Part shown: one piece after another, positions 35,951 through 44,627 of the stretch
Layout of the letters: each line of letters opens with the position of its first letter
Numbering within the stretch: the stretch's first letter is position 1
NCBI RefSeq assembly: GCF_004015795.1
Contig: NZ_ML137218.1
Span: 1,959,811 to 2,023,810, forward strand
Source: Falsirhodobacter deserti
GTDB lineage: Bacteria > Pseudomonadota > Alphaproteobacteria > Rhodobacterales > Rhodobacteraceae
Reading direction: 5' to 3'
Length of the DNA stretch: 64,000 bases
Made by a program: the position numbers and the translations under genes
The notes under the pieces: generated by a model
Database searches by the model: none
The model's input: only the letters and a program-made list of their open reading frames with translations
Told to the model about the DNA's origin: nothing

Positions 35951-35951
35951 T

Positions 35952-38000
35952 ATGACGGCACGCGCACTTTTCCAACCCACAGTTCTTCTGGCGCTGGCGC
36001 TGACAGCGGTTGTCGTGATGATGATCCTGCCCGTTCCAGCATGGATGCTGGATATCGGGCTGGCGGCCTCGTTCGCGCTGGCGATCCTGATGCTGACCGT
36101 GACGCTGTTCATCGAACGGCCGCTGGATTTTTCGGCCTTTCCGACGATCCTTCTCGCCTCGCTGATGCTGCGGCTCTCGCTCAACGTCAGCTCGACCAAG
36201 CTGATCATCGGGGAAGGGCATACCGGCACGGCTGCGGCCGGCCACGTGATCGAAGGCTTCGCCAATTTCATCATGGGCGGCAACATCCTGCTGGGTCTTG
36301 TGATCTTCTGCGTGCTGCTGATCGTCAACTTCATCGTCATCACCAAGGGCGCGGGCCGGATGGCCGAGGTGGGCGCCCGCTTCGCGCTGGACGGTATGCC
36401 CGGCAAGCAGCTTGCCATCGATGCCGACATGGCCGCCGGTGCGATCGATCACACCGAAGCCAAGGCACGACGAGAGCGGGAGCTGGACGAGACGAACTTC
36501 TTCGGCGCCCTGGACGGTGCATCGAAATTCGTGAAGGGCGATGCGGTGGCAGGGCTGCTGATCACGCTTCTGAACATCGTCGTCGGGCTGATCGTTGGCA
36601 TCGTCATGCATGGCATGCCGGTGGAACGTGCCTTTGGCACCTATGCCATCCTGACGGTGGGCGACGGGCTGGTGGGGCAGATACCGGCGGTCCTGATCTC
36701 TATCGCGACGGCACTGCTGCTGACGCGCGGCGGCGCGAAAGGCGCCGCGGACGTTGCGTTTTTCCAGCAGCTCGGCCGTTACCCGGCAGCGCTTGGCACG
36801 GTGGCTGCCCTGATGGCGCTGTTCGCGCTGGTGCCGGGAATGCCGTTCCTGCCCTTCATCTGCGGCGCGGCGGCACTGGCGGCGGCGGCCTGGTTCGGCG
36901 CGCGCCGTCCGAAGGTGGATGACACGCCGATGGCGGAAGCACCGCCCCCGCAACGCTCCTTGGGCGACATTCTCGATTTCGACGATATCCATATCGAGTT
37001 TGCCTCGGATCTGGTGCCTATGGTTCTGGATCCGGCAACGGGGCTGGATGCACGCATCACCAACATGCGGACCCATGTTGCCAGCGCCTTCGGCCTGATC
37101 CTGCCCGAGATTCGGCTGACGGATGAAGCCGCCCTGCCCCCCGGCACCTATCGCATCCGCCTGCACGGGGTGGAACGGGCGCGCGACCTGCTGCACTCCG
37201 ACCGCGCACTGGTCCTGCTGGCCGATGACATCGCTGCCCCTGCGGGCGAGGATGTGCGCGAGCCCGTATATGGCGCGCCGGCACGTTGGATCGCGCGCGA
37301 CCGGCATGAGGATGCGGCGCTGTCTGGCCTGACCGTCGTCAGCCCTGCCGAGGTTCTGGCCACCCACCTGCTGGAGGTTCTGAAGGCCAACCTTGGCCGC
37401 CTGCTGACGCTGAAGGGCCTGCGCCGCCTGCTGGATGAATTCACCAACCTGTCCGACCCCGCGCGTGCCGCCGCCAACCGGCGCCTGCTGGATGAGCTGG
37501 TGCCAGACAAGGTGCCGGTCGATCTGCTTCTGGCCGTGATGCGCCTGCTGCTGGAGGAGCGTGTTTCCATCCGCAACCTTCCCCTGATCCTCGAATCGGT
37601 TTCGGAAGGGCGCAGCCTTGGCCCGGCAGAAGTGGTGGCCGAACATGTGCGCCAGCGGCTGGGGTTCCAGATGGTGGCCGAACTGCGTCGCCCCGACGGC
37701 ACGATCCCCCTGATCCAGCTGGCGCAGGAATGGGAACAGACGTTCGCGCGCCACACGATGGAAGGCGGGCGCGACGTGGCCCTGCCCCCCGATGCGTTCA
37801 ACCGCCTGGCCGCCGGATTGGCCGGCCAGTTGAACAAGGCGGCGGAAATGGGGTCGCATCCGGCCATCGTCACCTCGGCCCTGCGGCGGCGCTTCGTGCG
37901 GACGGTGGTGGCCGCCAAAGGCCTTGGCGCGCCGGTGCTGTCATATGACGAGATCGGAATGGACGCGCGGCCTTCCATGATTGGCGTGGTGCCACTTTGA
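35952..38000 (+). CDS. flhA: Flagellar export protein FlhA
   Basis: 682-aa export-gate protein. N-terminal eight-helix membrane domain (residues about 1-310) with DASFALAILMLTVTL-type helices, LMLRLSLNVSSTKLII and the FHIPEP-region block GAGRMAEVGARFALDGMPGKQLAIDADM. The cytoplasmic domain (about 330-682) binds chaperone-substrate complexes. The gene begins 1 bp after the sltF-like stop and overlaps the fliR TTG start. Confidence 0.98.
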   Translation: MTARALFQPTVLLALALTAVVVMMILPVPAWMLDIGLAASFALAILMLTVTLFIERPLDFSAFPTILLASLMLRLSLNVSSTKLIIGEGHTGTAAAGHVIEGFANFIMGGNILLGLVIFCVLLIVNFIVITKGAGRMAEVGARFALDGMPGKQLAIDADMAAGAIDHTEAKARRERELDETNFFGALDGASKFVKGDAVAGLLITLLNIVVGLIVGIVMHGMPVERAFGTYAILTVGDGLVGQIPAVLISIATALLLTRGGAKGAADVAFFQQLGRYPAALGTVAALMALFALVPGMPFLPFICGAAALAAAAWFGARRPKVDDTPMAEAPPPQRSLGDILDFDDIHIEFASDLVPMVLDPATGLDARITNMRTHVASAFGLILPEIRLTDEAALPPGTYRIRLHGVERARDLLHSDRALVLLADDIAAPAGEDVREPVYGAPARWIARDRHEDAALSGLTVVSPAEVLATHLLEVLKANLGRLLTLKGLRRLLDEFTNLSDPARAAANRRLLDELVPDKVPVDLLLAVMRLLLEERVSIRNLPLILESVSEGRSLGPAEVVAEHVRQRLGFQMVAELRRPDGTIPLIQLAQEWEQTFARHTMEGGRDVALPPDAFNRLAAGLAGQLNKAAEMGSHPAIVTSALRRRFVRTVVAAKGLGAPVLSYDEIGMDARPSMIGVVPL

Positions 38001-38749
38001 ACGACCTGATCGCCGTCCTGACCCAACTGACCGGAACTGCCGCCGAGATGTGGCAGCAGGCCTTCGCGGTCTTCCTGCGGATCGGTGCGGTGGCCGCGCT
38101 GATGCCCGGCTTTGGCGAACAATCCGTACCGCAGCGCGTGCGGCTGGGCGTGGCACTGGCTTTCACCGCCGTCGTCGCGCCGTCGGTTGACGTTCCGGTG
38201 CTGACACTTGGCGGATACGGGGCCGAGGTTGTGGCGGGGCTGGCGCTGGGCCTTGGGCTGCGGCTGCTGGTCATGGCGCTGCAAACGGCGGCGGCCATGG
38301 TGGCGCAGGCAAGTTCATTGTCGCAACTTCTGGGGGGCGCTGGCGAACCGCAACCGGCGATCGGCCATCTGCTGACGCTGGGCGGAATTGCCGTGGCGAT
38401 GGCAGCCGGGTTGCATCTGCGGCTGGTGGAATTCCTGGTCCTCTCCTACCGCGCGATGCCGGCCGGCACCCTGCCCGACGCGGGAATGCTGGCCGAATGG
38501 GGCGTGGCGCAGGTGGCGCATGCCTTCTGGCTGGCCTTCGCGCTGGCTGCACCCTTTGTGGCAGGCTCGTTGATCTATAACGTTGCGCTTGGTGTCATCA
38601 ACCGCGCGATGCCGCAGCTGATGGTGGCGATGATCGGTGCCCCCGCCCTCAGCCTTGGTGCGATGGCAATGCTGGCAATTGTTGTGCCGCTGGCGCTGGC
38701 CCTTTGGGTGGCAGCGCTGAACGGCTGGCTGGCGGATCCGTTCGGATGA
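37997..38749 (+). CDS. fliR: Flagellar export gate protein FliR
   Basis: 250-aa hydrophobic export-gate component. AFAVFLRIGAVAALMPGFGEQSVPQRVRLGVALA is the conserved N-terminal block. The start is TTG 37997, overlapping the flhA TGA as TTGA, which implies reinitiation; the nearest ATG (38048) would cut the first conserved helix. Its stop overlaps the flhB start by 4 bp. Confidence 0.94.
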   Translation: MNDLIAVLTQLTGTAAEMWQQAFAVFLRIGAVAALMPGFGEQSVPQRVRLGVALAFTAVVAPSVDVPVLTLGGYGAEVVAGLALGLGLRLLVMALQTAAAMVAQASSLSQLLGGAGEPQPAIGHLLTLGGIAVAMAAGLHLRLVEFLVLSYRAMPAGTLPDAGMLAEWGVAQVAHAFWLAFALAAPFVAGSLIYNVALGVINRAMPQLMVAMIGAPALSLGAMAMLAIVVPLALALWVAALNGWLADPFG

Positions 38750-39822
38750 GCGAGGAAGCCGCCGAAAAGGAACACGAGCCGACACAGCGAAAGCTGGACG
38801 AGGCGCGCAAGGAAGGCAACATTCCCCGTTCGGCCGATCTGACATGGGCGGCGGTCTGCGGCGGGTTCATTCTTGCGGCGATGACCGCCGGACCGAACGC
38901 ACTGCGCGAGGCGGGCGAGGCGGCAGAGGTGCTGCTGGACCAGTCCGCCCGGCTCGCCCCCCTGATGGCCGAAGGCGCAAGCGCGCCACTGGGCGGGCTG
39001 ATGCTTCGCCTTGGGGCAGCGCTTTGGCCCTTCGTGCTGATCCCCTTCGTGGCGGCGATCACTTCAGTGGCCCTGCAACGCAGCTTTCTGATCACGCCCT
39101 CCAAGCTGGCACCGAAGCTCTCGCGCATCTCCCCGCTGTCCAACGCCAAGAACAAGTTCGGGGCGGATGGCTTGTTCGAGTTTGGCAAAAGCTTCGTGAA
39201 GATGATCCTCACCGGCATCATCCTTGTCTGGTTCCTTGCCAGCCAGAAGGACCGGATCGTGGCGATGCTTTACCTTGATCCGGCGGTTGCCTTTGCAACC
39301 ACGCTGGGCCTTGTGCTGCGGTTCCTGCTGGTGGTTCTGGCGCTGGCAGTGCTGATCGGCGGCACGGATTTCTTTTGGCAGCGGATGCAGCACATCAGGC
39401 GCAACCGCATGTCGCGACAAGAGGTTCTGGACGAACACAAGGGCGCCGAGGGCGATCCCCACATGAAGCAGCAGCGGCGCCAGCGCGGCATGGAAATCGC
39501 CATGAACAAGATGCTGACCGAGGTGGCGAAGGCCGATGTCGTGATGGTGAACCCGACGCATTATGCCGTGGCGCTGGCATGGGATCGGGCCAGCGGGCGG
39601 GCGCCGGTTTGCGTGGCCAAGGGGGTTGATGAAGTTGCCCGTCGCATCCGCGAACGCGCGGCCGAGGCGGGCGTGCCGGTGCATCGCGATCCGGCAACCA
39701 CCCGTGTGCTGCATGCAAGCCTGGAGATCGGGGACGCGATCCATCCCGACCATTATCGCGCTGTCGCTGCCGCGATCCGCTTTGCAGATGCGATGCGCAA
39801 GAAAGCCAAGGAGCGGGAATGA
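38746..39822 (+). CDS. flhB: Flagellar export specificity switch FlhB
   Basis: 358 aa. N-terminal EPTQRKLDEARKEGNIPRSADL (residues about 11-32), four transmembrane helices, then the cytoplasmic autocleaving domain with NPTH at about residues 269-272 (MVNPTHYAVALAWD). Cleavage between Asn and Pro switches export from rod/hook to filament substrates. Overlaps fliR and the following fliJ-like frame by 4 bp each. Confidence 0.97.
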   Translation: MSEEAAEKEHEPTQRKLDEARKEGNIPRSADLTWAAVCGGFILAAMTAGPNALREAGEAAEVLLDQSARLAPLMAEGASAPLGGLMLRLGAALWPFVLIPFVAAITSVALQRSFLITPSKLAPKLSRISPLSNAKNKFGADGLFEFGKSFVKMILTGIILVWFLASQKDRIVAMLYLDPAVAFATTLGLVLRFLLVVLALAVLIGGTDFFWQRMQHIRRNRMSRQEVLDEHKGAEGDPHMKQQRRQRGMEIAMNKMLTEVAKADVVMVNPTHYAVALAWDRASGRAPVCVAKGVDEVARRIRERAAEAGVPVHRDPATTRVLHASLEIGDAIHPDHYRAVAAAIRFADAMRKKAKERE

Positions 39823-40133
39823 AGCGCCTGAACCGGCTGTCGCAGATCGCGGATCTGCTGCTTGATGCGAAGCTTGTGAAACTGCGTGAGGCTGCCCGGG
39901 CGCGGGATGAAAGCCTTTCACATCTGGCAGCCTTGCAGCTGGCTGCGGCGCCCTCGGATGATCCGCTGCTCTTGGCCCGGGTTGCGGTGCGGTAGGAGGG
40001 GTGGGCAGATACACGCCGCGCTGCGATCAACGTGACGCTGGCGCGACAAACGGCCGAATGGATGGACGCGCAGGACGAGGCCCGCGCCGCCTTCGGCCGG
40101 GCGCAGGTTCTGGCCCGGCTGAAGGCACGGTGA
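39819..40133 (+). pseudogene. FliJ-like coiled-coil gene interrupted by an in-frame amber codon
   Basis: From ATG 39819 (overlapping the flhB stop as ATGA) a frame of 104 codons runs to TGA 40131-40133, but codon 59 is TAG (39993-39995). Residues before it (MKRLNRLSQIADLLLDAKL...) and after it (EGWADTRRAAINVTLARQ...) have the same Ala/Arg/Leu-rich coiled-coil character and codon use. This looks like one protein in which a single base change (for example TAT or TAC to TAG) made a stop. Size and position suggest a FliJ-like export chaperone. The TAG is part of TAGGAGGGG, a possible internal ribosome-binding site, with in-frame GTG at 40029 as a possible restart. No other fliJ candidate is in the window. 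Confidence 0.7.
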
Positions 40134-40589
40134 TCAGTTGTCCTGACGCATGATCTCCACGATCAGCACGTCGGATACCGTCGCACCCAGCACCTGCTGC
40201 GCCGCTTCAAGAAGCGATTTGCGCAACGTCACAAGGTTGGTGCCATCGGTGAAGCTTCCATCGAAGCCGCCGGTATTGGCATGATCGAACATCACCTGAA
40301 GGAAGCTGTCCCGCAGCTTCGGTTCGCGCAGATAGACATTGTCCGTTGCACCCACCTGCACCTCAAGACTGAGGGAGATGACGATCATCGATGTCACCCG
40401 CCCCTGCGACAGAAGCGGCACGACGAACTGGTTGCCCATCTTGATGTAATCATGCTTCGCCGAGATGTCGGGCGCCGCTGCGGGCTGCTCTTCCAGCTCT
40501 GCCTGCGGGGCGGGACGCAGGGCAATACCCGCCCCGACGCCGCCGCCAACGCCAATCAACACAAGAATGAGGGGGAGAAGTTTTTTCAT
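40134..40589 (-). CDS. fliL: FliL-family protein (copy 2)
   Basis: 151-aa protein with an N-terminal TM helix (LLPLILVLIGVGGGVGAGIAL) and a FliL-like periplasmic domain (VVPLLSQGRVTSMIVISLSLEV, LREPKLRDSFLQVMFDHA, VSDVLIVEIMRQ). Last gene of the flgB-to-fliL2 operon; its start shares one base with the flgH stop (TGATG). It is distinct from copy 1 in sequence. Confidence 0.88.
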   Translation of the reverse strand: MKKLLPLILVLIGVGGGVGAGIALRPAPQAELEEQPAAAPDISAKHDYIKMGNQFVVPLLSQGRVTSMIVISLSLEVQVGATDNVYLREPKLRDSFLQVMFDHANTGGFDGSFTDGTNLVTLRKSLLEAAQQVLGATVSDVLIVEIMRQDN

Positions 40590-41308
40590 CAGAATGGCAA
40601 CACGATATCGGTGATCTGCTGGCCATAGCGGGGCTGCTGCACGTTCGTGATCTGCCCGCGCCCGCCATAGGCGATCTGCGCGCCGGCGATCTTGTCGTAC
40701 GTCACCTCGTTCTGGCGGGAAATGTCGGCGGGGCGGACATAGCCCGTGACCTGCAATTCACGAAGTTCATAGTTCACGCGCACCTCCTGCCGGCCTTCGA
40801 TCCGCAGAACCCCGTTCGGCAGTTCCTCCACCACGGTTGCGGCGATGCGCAGTTCAAGCTTTTCATTGCGCTTGGTCGATCCGTCGCCTTCATAGCTGTG
40901 GCTGGAAGAGGTGTTGACGGCACTGGCCATCGTTGCACCTTCGGGCAGCTTCCGGTCCAGCCGTTCCGGCAGGCCGAACAGCGAAGGCAGCTTCATCTCG
41001 TCTGATCCGCTGCGCGTCTGGCCGGATGTGTTCGACATCTCGGCCCGATCGTCAATCTCGATCACGACGGTCAGGATGTCGCCACGGCGTTCGGCGCGCC
41101 GATCGCTGAGCAGCGATGACCGCCCCCCCGTCCAAAGAGAGGAGGTTGAAGCCGGCGTTGCCTGCCGCACCGAATCCGGCATCGGCGTCGCGTAAAGCGC
41201 GTGATACTGATAGGTTTCCTGCTGGGGCGAAAAGGCGGGGGCCTTGCCCACCTGCGACAGCGGCCCGCAGGCAGTCAGGGTGGTCAGGCAAAGTATGGCG
41301 GCGCGCAT
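40589..41308 (-). CDS. flgH: Flagellar L-ring protein FlgH
   Basis: 239-aa outer-membrane lipoprotein forming the L ring. Lipobox LTAC (Cys about 14); DRRAERRGDILTVVIEIDDRAEMSN and VRVNYELRELQVTGYVRPADI...NEVTYDKIAGAQIAYGGRG are family blocks. The P-ring gene flgI, usually nearby, is absent from the window. Confidence 0.96.
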   Translation of the reverse strand: MRAAILCLTTLTACGPLSQVGKAPAFSPQQETYQYHALYATPMPDSVRQATPASTSSLWTGGRSSLLSDRRAERRGDILTVVIEIDDRAEMSNTSGQTRSGSDEMKLPSLFGLPERLDRKLPEGATMASAVNTSSSHSYEGDGSTKRNEKLELRIAATVVEELPNGVLRIEGRQEVRVNYELRELQVTGYVRPADISRQNEVTYDKIAGAQIAYGGRGQITNVQQPRYGQQITDIVLPF

Positions 41309-41317
41309 GGGTTCCTC

Positions 41318-41740
41318 CTACAGGCCTGACTTCACGATCACCTGCCCGTTTTCGGACACGCGGCCGGACACGGTGGTGCGCGATTGCAGGTTCATGACGC
41401 GGATCACGTCCCCTGCCCCGCCCCGACCAAGGGCGCGGCCTTCGGTCAGGATCGACAAGCCCCCAGCGTAAAAGCTGAGCGGCACAAGCTGGTTGCGCGT
41501 GACGATGGCGGGCGGGCCGAGATCTTCGGCCTTGATCGGGCGGCCTGCATAAAGCGTCACCCGCGCTTCCATCCCGATGGCCAGACGCGGATCATCCAGC
41601 GCACCGGAAACGGTGCCGGGAACGGTTTTCACATCCTCGGCCGACAGCACGGTTTCTGCCCGCAGCGTTCGCCCTGCCAGCACCGTATCGGCACCTGCCG
41701 CGGCGGGCAGCAGCGCAAGGATCAGTGCGGCGGGGATCAT
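41318..41740 (-). CDS. flgA: P-ring assembly chaperone FlgA
   Basis: 140-aa periplasmic protein with a signal peptide (MIPAALILALLPAAAGA) and SAF-like beta domain: GRTLRAETVLSAEDV, RVTLYAGRPIKAEDLGPP, RVMNLQSRTTVSGRV. Shorter than enterobacterial FlgA, normal for this group. Its start overlaps the flgG stop by 4 bp. Confidence 0.93.
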   Translation of the reverse strand: MIPAALILALLPAAAGADTVLAGRTLRAETVLSAEDVKTVPGTVSGALDDPRLAIGMEARVTLYAGRPIKAEDLGPPAIVTRNQLVPLSFYAGGLSILTEGRALGRGGAGDVIRVMNLQSRTTVSGRVSENGQVIVKSGL

Positions 41741-42522
41741 TTGACCTGAACCGTGGCTGACAGGATTTCATCCGCCGCGCGGATCACCTTGGAATTCAAC
41801 TCGTACGCCCGCTGCGCCTTGATCAGTTCGGTCACCTCGCGCACCGCATCGACAGAGCTGTCCTCAAGATAGCCCTGCCGCAGGGTGCCCAGGCCGTCTT
41901 CGCCGGGCAGGCCCTGGATGGGTGGGCCAGAGGCTTCGGTTTCAAGGAAGAGGTTGGATCCAGTCGCCTCCAACCCTTTTGCATTGGTGAAGTTCACCAT
42001 GTTCAGCTGGCCAAGAAGCTGCGGCTGCACCTGAGCGGAAAAATAAGCGTAAACCTCGCCATCGGCGTTGATGGACAGGCTGTTGGCATCGTCCGGAATG
42101 GTGATGCCCGGGGCAACCTCGTGCCCGTCGGCATTCACGATCAACCCGTCGGCGGACCGCTTCAGCGCACCATCGCGGGTATAGGCGGCGGCACCGTTGG
42201 GCAGCGTCACTTCCAGATAACCAGCACCTTCGATGGCGACATCCAGATCGCCGCCGGTTTGCGAAAGCGAGCCCTGCGCCAGAACCACGGAAACCGAAGA
42301 AGGGCGCACCCCCATTCCAAGCTGGACGCCCGTGGGAAGCATCGTACCATCTTCGGCCGCGATGGTGCCTGGGCGGGCGATCTGCTGGTAATGCAGGTCG
42401 GCAAAATCGGCGCGACGTGCGTTGTAGCCGGTCGTCGACATGTTGGCGAGGTTATTGGACACGGTATCCACGCGCATCTGCTGCGCGGCCATGCCCGAGG
42501 CGGCGATCTGAAGGGCGTTCAT
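41737..42522 (-). CDS. flgG: Distal rod protein FlgG
   Basis: 261-aa axial protein of the distal rod. N-terminal MNALQIAASGMAAQQMRVDTVSNNLAN with NMSTTGYNARRADF, and C-terminal LEDSSVDAVREVTELIKAQRAYELNSKVI, form the D0 coiled coil. Length matches FlgG (260 aa). Confidence 0.97.
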   Translation of the reverse strand: MNALQIAASGMAAQQMRVDTVSNNLANMSTTGYNARRADFADLHYQQIARPGTIAAEDGTMLPTGVQLGMGVRPSSVSVVLAQGSLSQTGGDLDVAIEGAGYLEVTLPNGAAAYTRDGALKRSADGLIVNADGHEVAPGITIPDDANSLSINADGEVYAYFSAQVQPQLLGQLNMVNFTNAKGLEATGSNLFLETEASGPPIQGLPGEDGLGTLRQGYLEDSSVDAVREVTELIKAQRAYELNSKVIRAADEILSATVQVK

Positions 42523-42530
42523 GGCAGCTC

Positions 42531-43241
42531 CTACTGGCCGAGGGTCTGGATTGCGGTGCGGAGGCGGTCATCCTCACGATCAAGGAAGCTCTGCCCCATC
42601 TCGTAGGCGCGCTGGACCTCGATCATGCAGGCAATCTCACCGATCGGATCGACGTTCGAATCTTCCAGTGCACCTTGAATGATTGTTCCCGCTTCGGTCG
42701 GTTCGGTCGCATCCGCGGCAAAAAGGGTGCCGCTTTCGTGGCGCAGGCTGTTCGGATCGGCGGGTTGCCACAGCCCGATGCGCGCCAGTGGCTGACCGCC
42801 CGCGGAAAGCGAGCCGTCCAGCGCTACAGCGACCGGCCCCGCATCCGGCGGCACGAAAACCGGTGCGCCGCCATCATCCAGCAGCGGATGGCCATCGGGG
42901 TTGACCAGCAGCCCTTCGGGCGATGGGGTGAAGCTGCCGGCGCGGGTCAGCCGCTCCCCCTCAGGGGTTTGCACGGCGAAGAAACCTTCGCCCTGGATTG
43001 CAAAATCGAAGCTGCCGCCCGTTGTCGTGATCCCGCCCTGCGACAGGTCGATCTGGCGGACGCTTGCGTTTGCCATCGACAAGGACGGCGCATCGTCCAG
43101 CTTGCGGACGAATTCGGAAAACCCAACGCCTTCGCGCCGGAAACCGGTGGTGGAGATGTTGGCGACGTTGTTTGCAACAGCCTGCATCTCTCGCATCAGG
43201 CCTGCTTGCCGCGTCAGCGTGGTATAGCCGCTTGCATCCAT
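42531..43241 (-). CDS. flgF: Proximal rod protein FlgF
   Basis: 236-aa axial rod protein. Starts MDASGYTTLTRQAGLMREMQAVANNVANISTTGFRRE-type (first 17 residues MDASGYTTLTRQAGLMR), then the hook-basal-body core FAIQGEGFFAV and C-terminal EDSNVDPIGEIACMIEVQRAYEM. The start at 43241 leaves 1 bp to the fliQ stop and matches FlgF N-termini better than an upstream ATG inside fliQ. Confidence 0.95.
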   Translation of the reverse strand: MDASGYTTLTRQAGLMREMQAVANNVANISTTGFRREGVGFSEFVRKLDDAPSLSMANASVRQIDLSQGGITTTGGSFDFAIQGEGFFAVQTPEGERLTRAGSFTPSPEGLLVNPDGHPLLDDGGAPVFVPPDAGPVAVALDGSLSAGGQPLARIGLWQPADPNSLRHESGTLFAADATEPTEAGTIIQGALEDSNVDPIGEIACMIEVQRAYEMGQSFLDREDDRLRTAIQTLGQ

Positions 43242-43242
43242 T

Positions 43243-43512
43243 TCACTGCCCCGCGATCCGGGGAAGCACCCCGTCATGAAAGAATGAGACCAGCGTTGCG
43301 GTCATGAAGCTCATCGAGACCCAGAACACGGCAAGCATCGCCGCCACCTTGGGCACGAAAGTCAGCGTCATCTCCTGGACCGAGGTCAGTGCCTGGAACA
43401 GGCCGATGATCAGGCCGGCAACCAGCGCCACGGCCAGAAGCGGGGCGGAGATCTGCACCGCGATCCACAAGGCCTGACGCAGAATGTCGAAGATTACGCC
43501 TTCGTCCAGCAT
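43243..43512 (-). CDS. fliQ: Flagellar export gate protein FliQ
   Basis: 89-aa protein with two transmembrane helices. LRQALWIAVQISAPLLAVALVAGLIIGLFQALTSVQE-type core (conserved GLFQA and QEMTLTFVPK). Its start shares one base with the fliE stop (TGATG). Confidence 0.96.
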   Translation of the reverse strand: MLDEGVIFDILRQALWIAVQISAPLLAVALVAGLIIGLFQALTSVQEMTLTFVPKVAAMLAVFWVSMSFMTATLVSFFHDGVLPRIAGQ

Positions 43513-43784
43513 CAGACGGGCATCCGCAGGATGTCCTGATATGCCTCGACCACCTTGTCGCGCACGGTCACGGCCGTTTCCACTGCCAACTCCGACGCGG
43601 AAAGGGCCTGCACAAGGGCATGCGGAGCGGCACCGCCCGTCATGGCGGCGGCTGCGGTTTGTTCGCCCTGTTGCAGGGTCTTTGCAAAATCGCCTGCCAC
43701 GCGGAACAGGCCATTGCCGTCAGGCTCTGTCGCGGGGCGGGATTTCAGATAGCCCTGCGCGGCGAAGGATGCGGTGATTTCCAT
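43512..43784 (-). CDS. fliE: MS-ring/rod junction protein FliE
   Basis: 90-aa rod adapter between FliF and FlgB. The C-terminal ALVQALSASELAVETAVTVRDKVVEAYQDILRMPV-type helix pair (conserved EAYQDILRMP-V ending) is diagnostic. Situated between flgC and fliQ. Confidence 0.93.
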   Translation of the reverse strand: MEITASFAAQGYLKSRPATEPDGNGLFRVAGDFAKTLQQGEQTAAAAMTGGAAPHALVQALSASELAVETAVTVRDKVVEAYQDILRMPV

Positions 43785-43796
43785 TCTGGAACCTCT

Positions 43797-44174
43797 TTAT
43801 CGGCGAAGAAGATCGAACAGGCTTTGCGTCATCTGCCGCGCCTGATCGAACATGCGAAGGTTTGCCTCGTAGCTGCGCTGCGCTTCCCGTGCGTCGGCGA
43901 TTTCCATCACCATGTCGACGTTGGAGCCGTCGTAATGACCGGTCGCGTCAGCAAGCGGATTCGAGGGATCATAGACCCGGGTCAGATCGCTGCGATCAAG
44001 GCGAACGGGGCCTGGCGTCACGCCGCCATTCATCGCCTCGCCGAAGCTGATCGTTTTGCGATGATAGCCGGGGGTGTCGGCGTTCGCGATGTTCTCGGAC
44101 ACGTGCCGCAGCCGCTGGGTTTGCGCCGTCATGCCCGAAGCGGAAATCGAAAGGCTGCCAAGAAGATCGCTCAT
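43797..44174 (-). CDS. flgC: Proximal rod protein FlgC
   Basis: 125-aa rod protein. LSISASGMTAQTQRLRHVSENIANADTPGYHRK at the N-terminus and SNVDMVMEIADAREAQRSYEANLRMF near the C-terminus. Overlaps the flgB stop by 4 bp. Confidence 0.96.
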   Translation of the reverse strand: MSDLLGSLSISASGMTAQTQRLRHVSENIANADTPGYHRKTISFGEAMNGGVTPGPVRLDRSDLTRVYDPSNPLADATGHYDGSNVDMVMEIADAREAQRSYEANLRMFDQARQMTQSLFDLLRR

Positions 44175-44545
44175 CCCCGCCTCCCCAGGCTGGCCCGCAG
44201 AATGTCGGATGAGGCGCGGTAGATCGACAGCGCCAGATCATGTTCCTGCCGGATCTGGGCCGCGCGAACCATTTCCTGATCCAGCGATACCGTGTTGCCG
44301 TTCGGATCAGCCCCTAGGGGGGACTGGACGATTTGCGCCTGCCCCTGCGATCCGCCGACATGGGCCGCGCGCGTGGCACGCATCGCCCCTGCCTCGCGGA
44401 AGCTGTCGGCGAAACTGCCCATATCCAGCGCCTTGAAGCCGGGCGTATCGGCGTTGGCGATGTTGCGCGACACCAGAACCTGACGCGATCCTGCGTGATC
44501 CGCCAAGGCATGTGCCATTTTTACGATCTTCAAACTTTCGAACAT
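44171..44545 (-). CDS. flgB: Proximal rod protein FlgB
   Basis: 124-aa rod protein. LVSRNIANADTPGFKALDM and the C-terminal EMVRAAQIRQEHDLALSIYRASSDIL-type helix. I chose ATG 44545 (MFESLKIVKMAHAL) over an upstream ATG because rod homology starts there. First gene of the minus operon flgB-flgC-fliE-fliQ-flgF-flgG-flgA-flgH-fliL2, divergent from fliI over 82 bp. Confidence 0.95.
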   Translation of the reverse strand: MFESLKIVKMAHALADHAGSRQVLVSRNIANADTPGFKALDMGSFADSFREAGAMRATRAAHVGGSQGQAQIVQSPLGADPNGNTVSLDQEMVRAAQIRQEHDLALSIYRASSDILRASLGRRG

Positions 44546-44627
44546 CGGGGCTTCTCCCTCGACCACTTTCATCAAGGCTTAAGGGTGATTCCTTTAGAAA
44601 CGGTAAGCGAACGAAAAAGGAACCGTC

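Noticed and set aside
35646-37859. Antisense frame of over 700 codons in flhA
   Set aside because: flhA is complete with all family motifs; the antisense product is compositionally biased.
44546-44627. CtrA box in the flgB/fliI divergent region
   Set aside because: Only one TTAA half-site with a TTTAG at wrong spacing; not close enough to TTAA-N7-TTAA.
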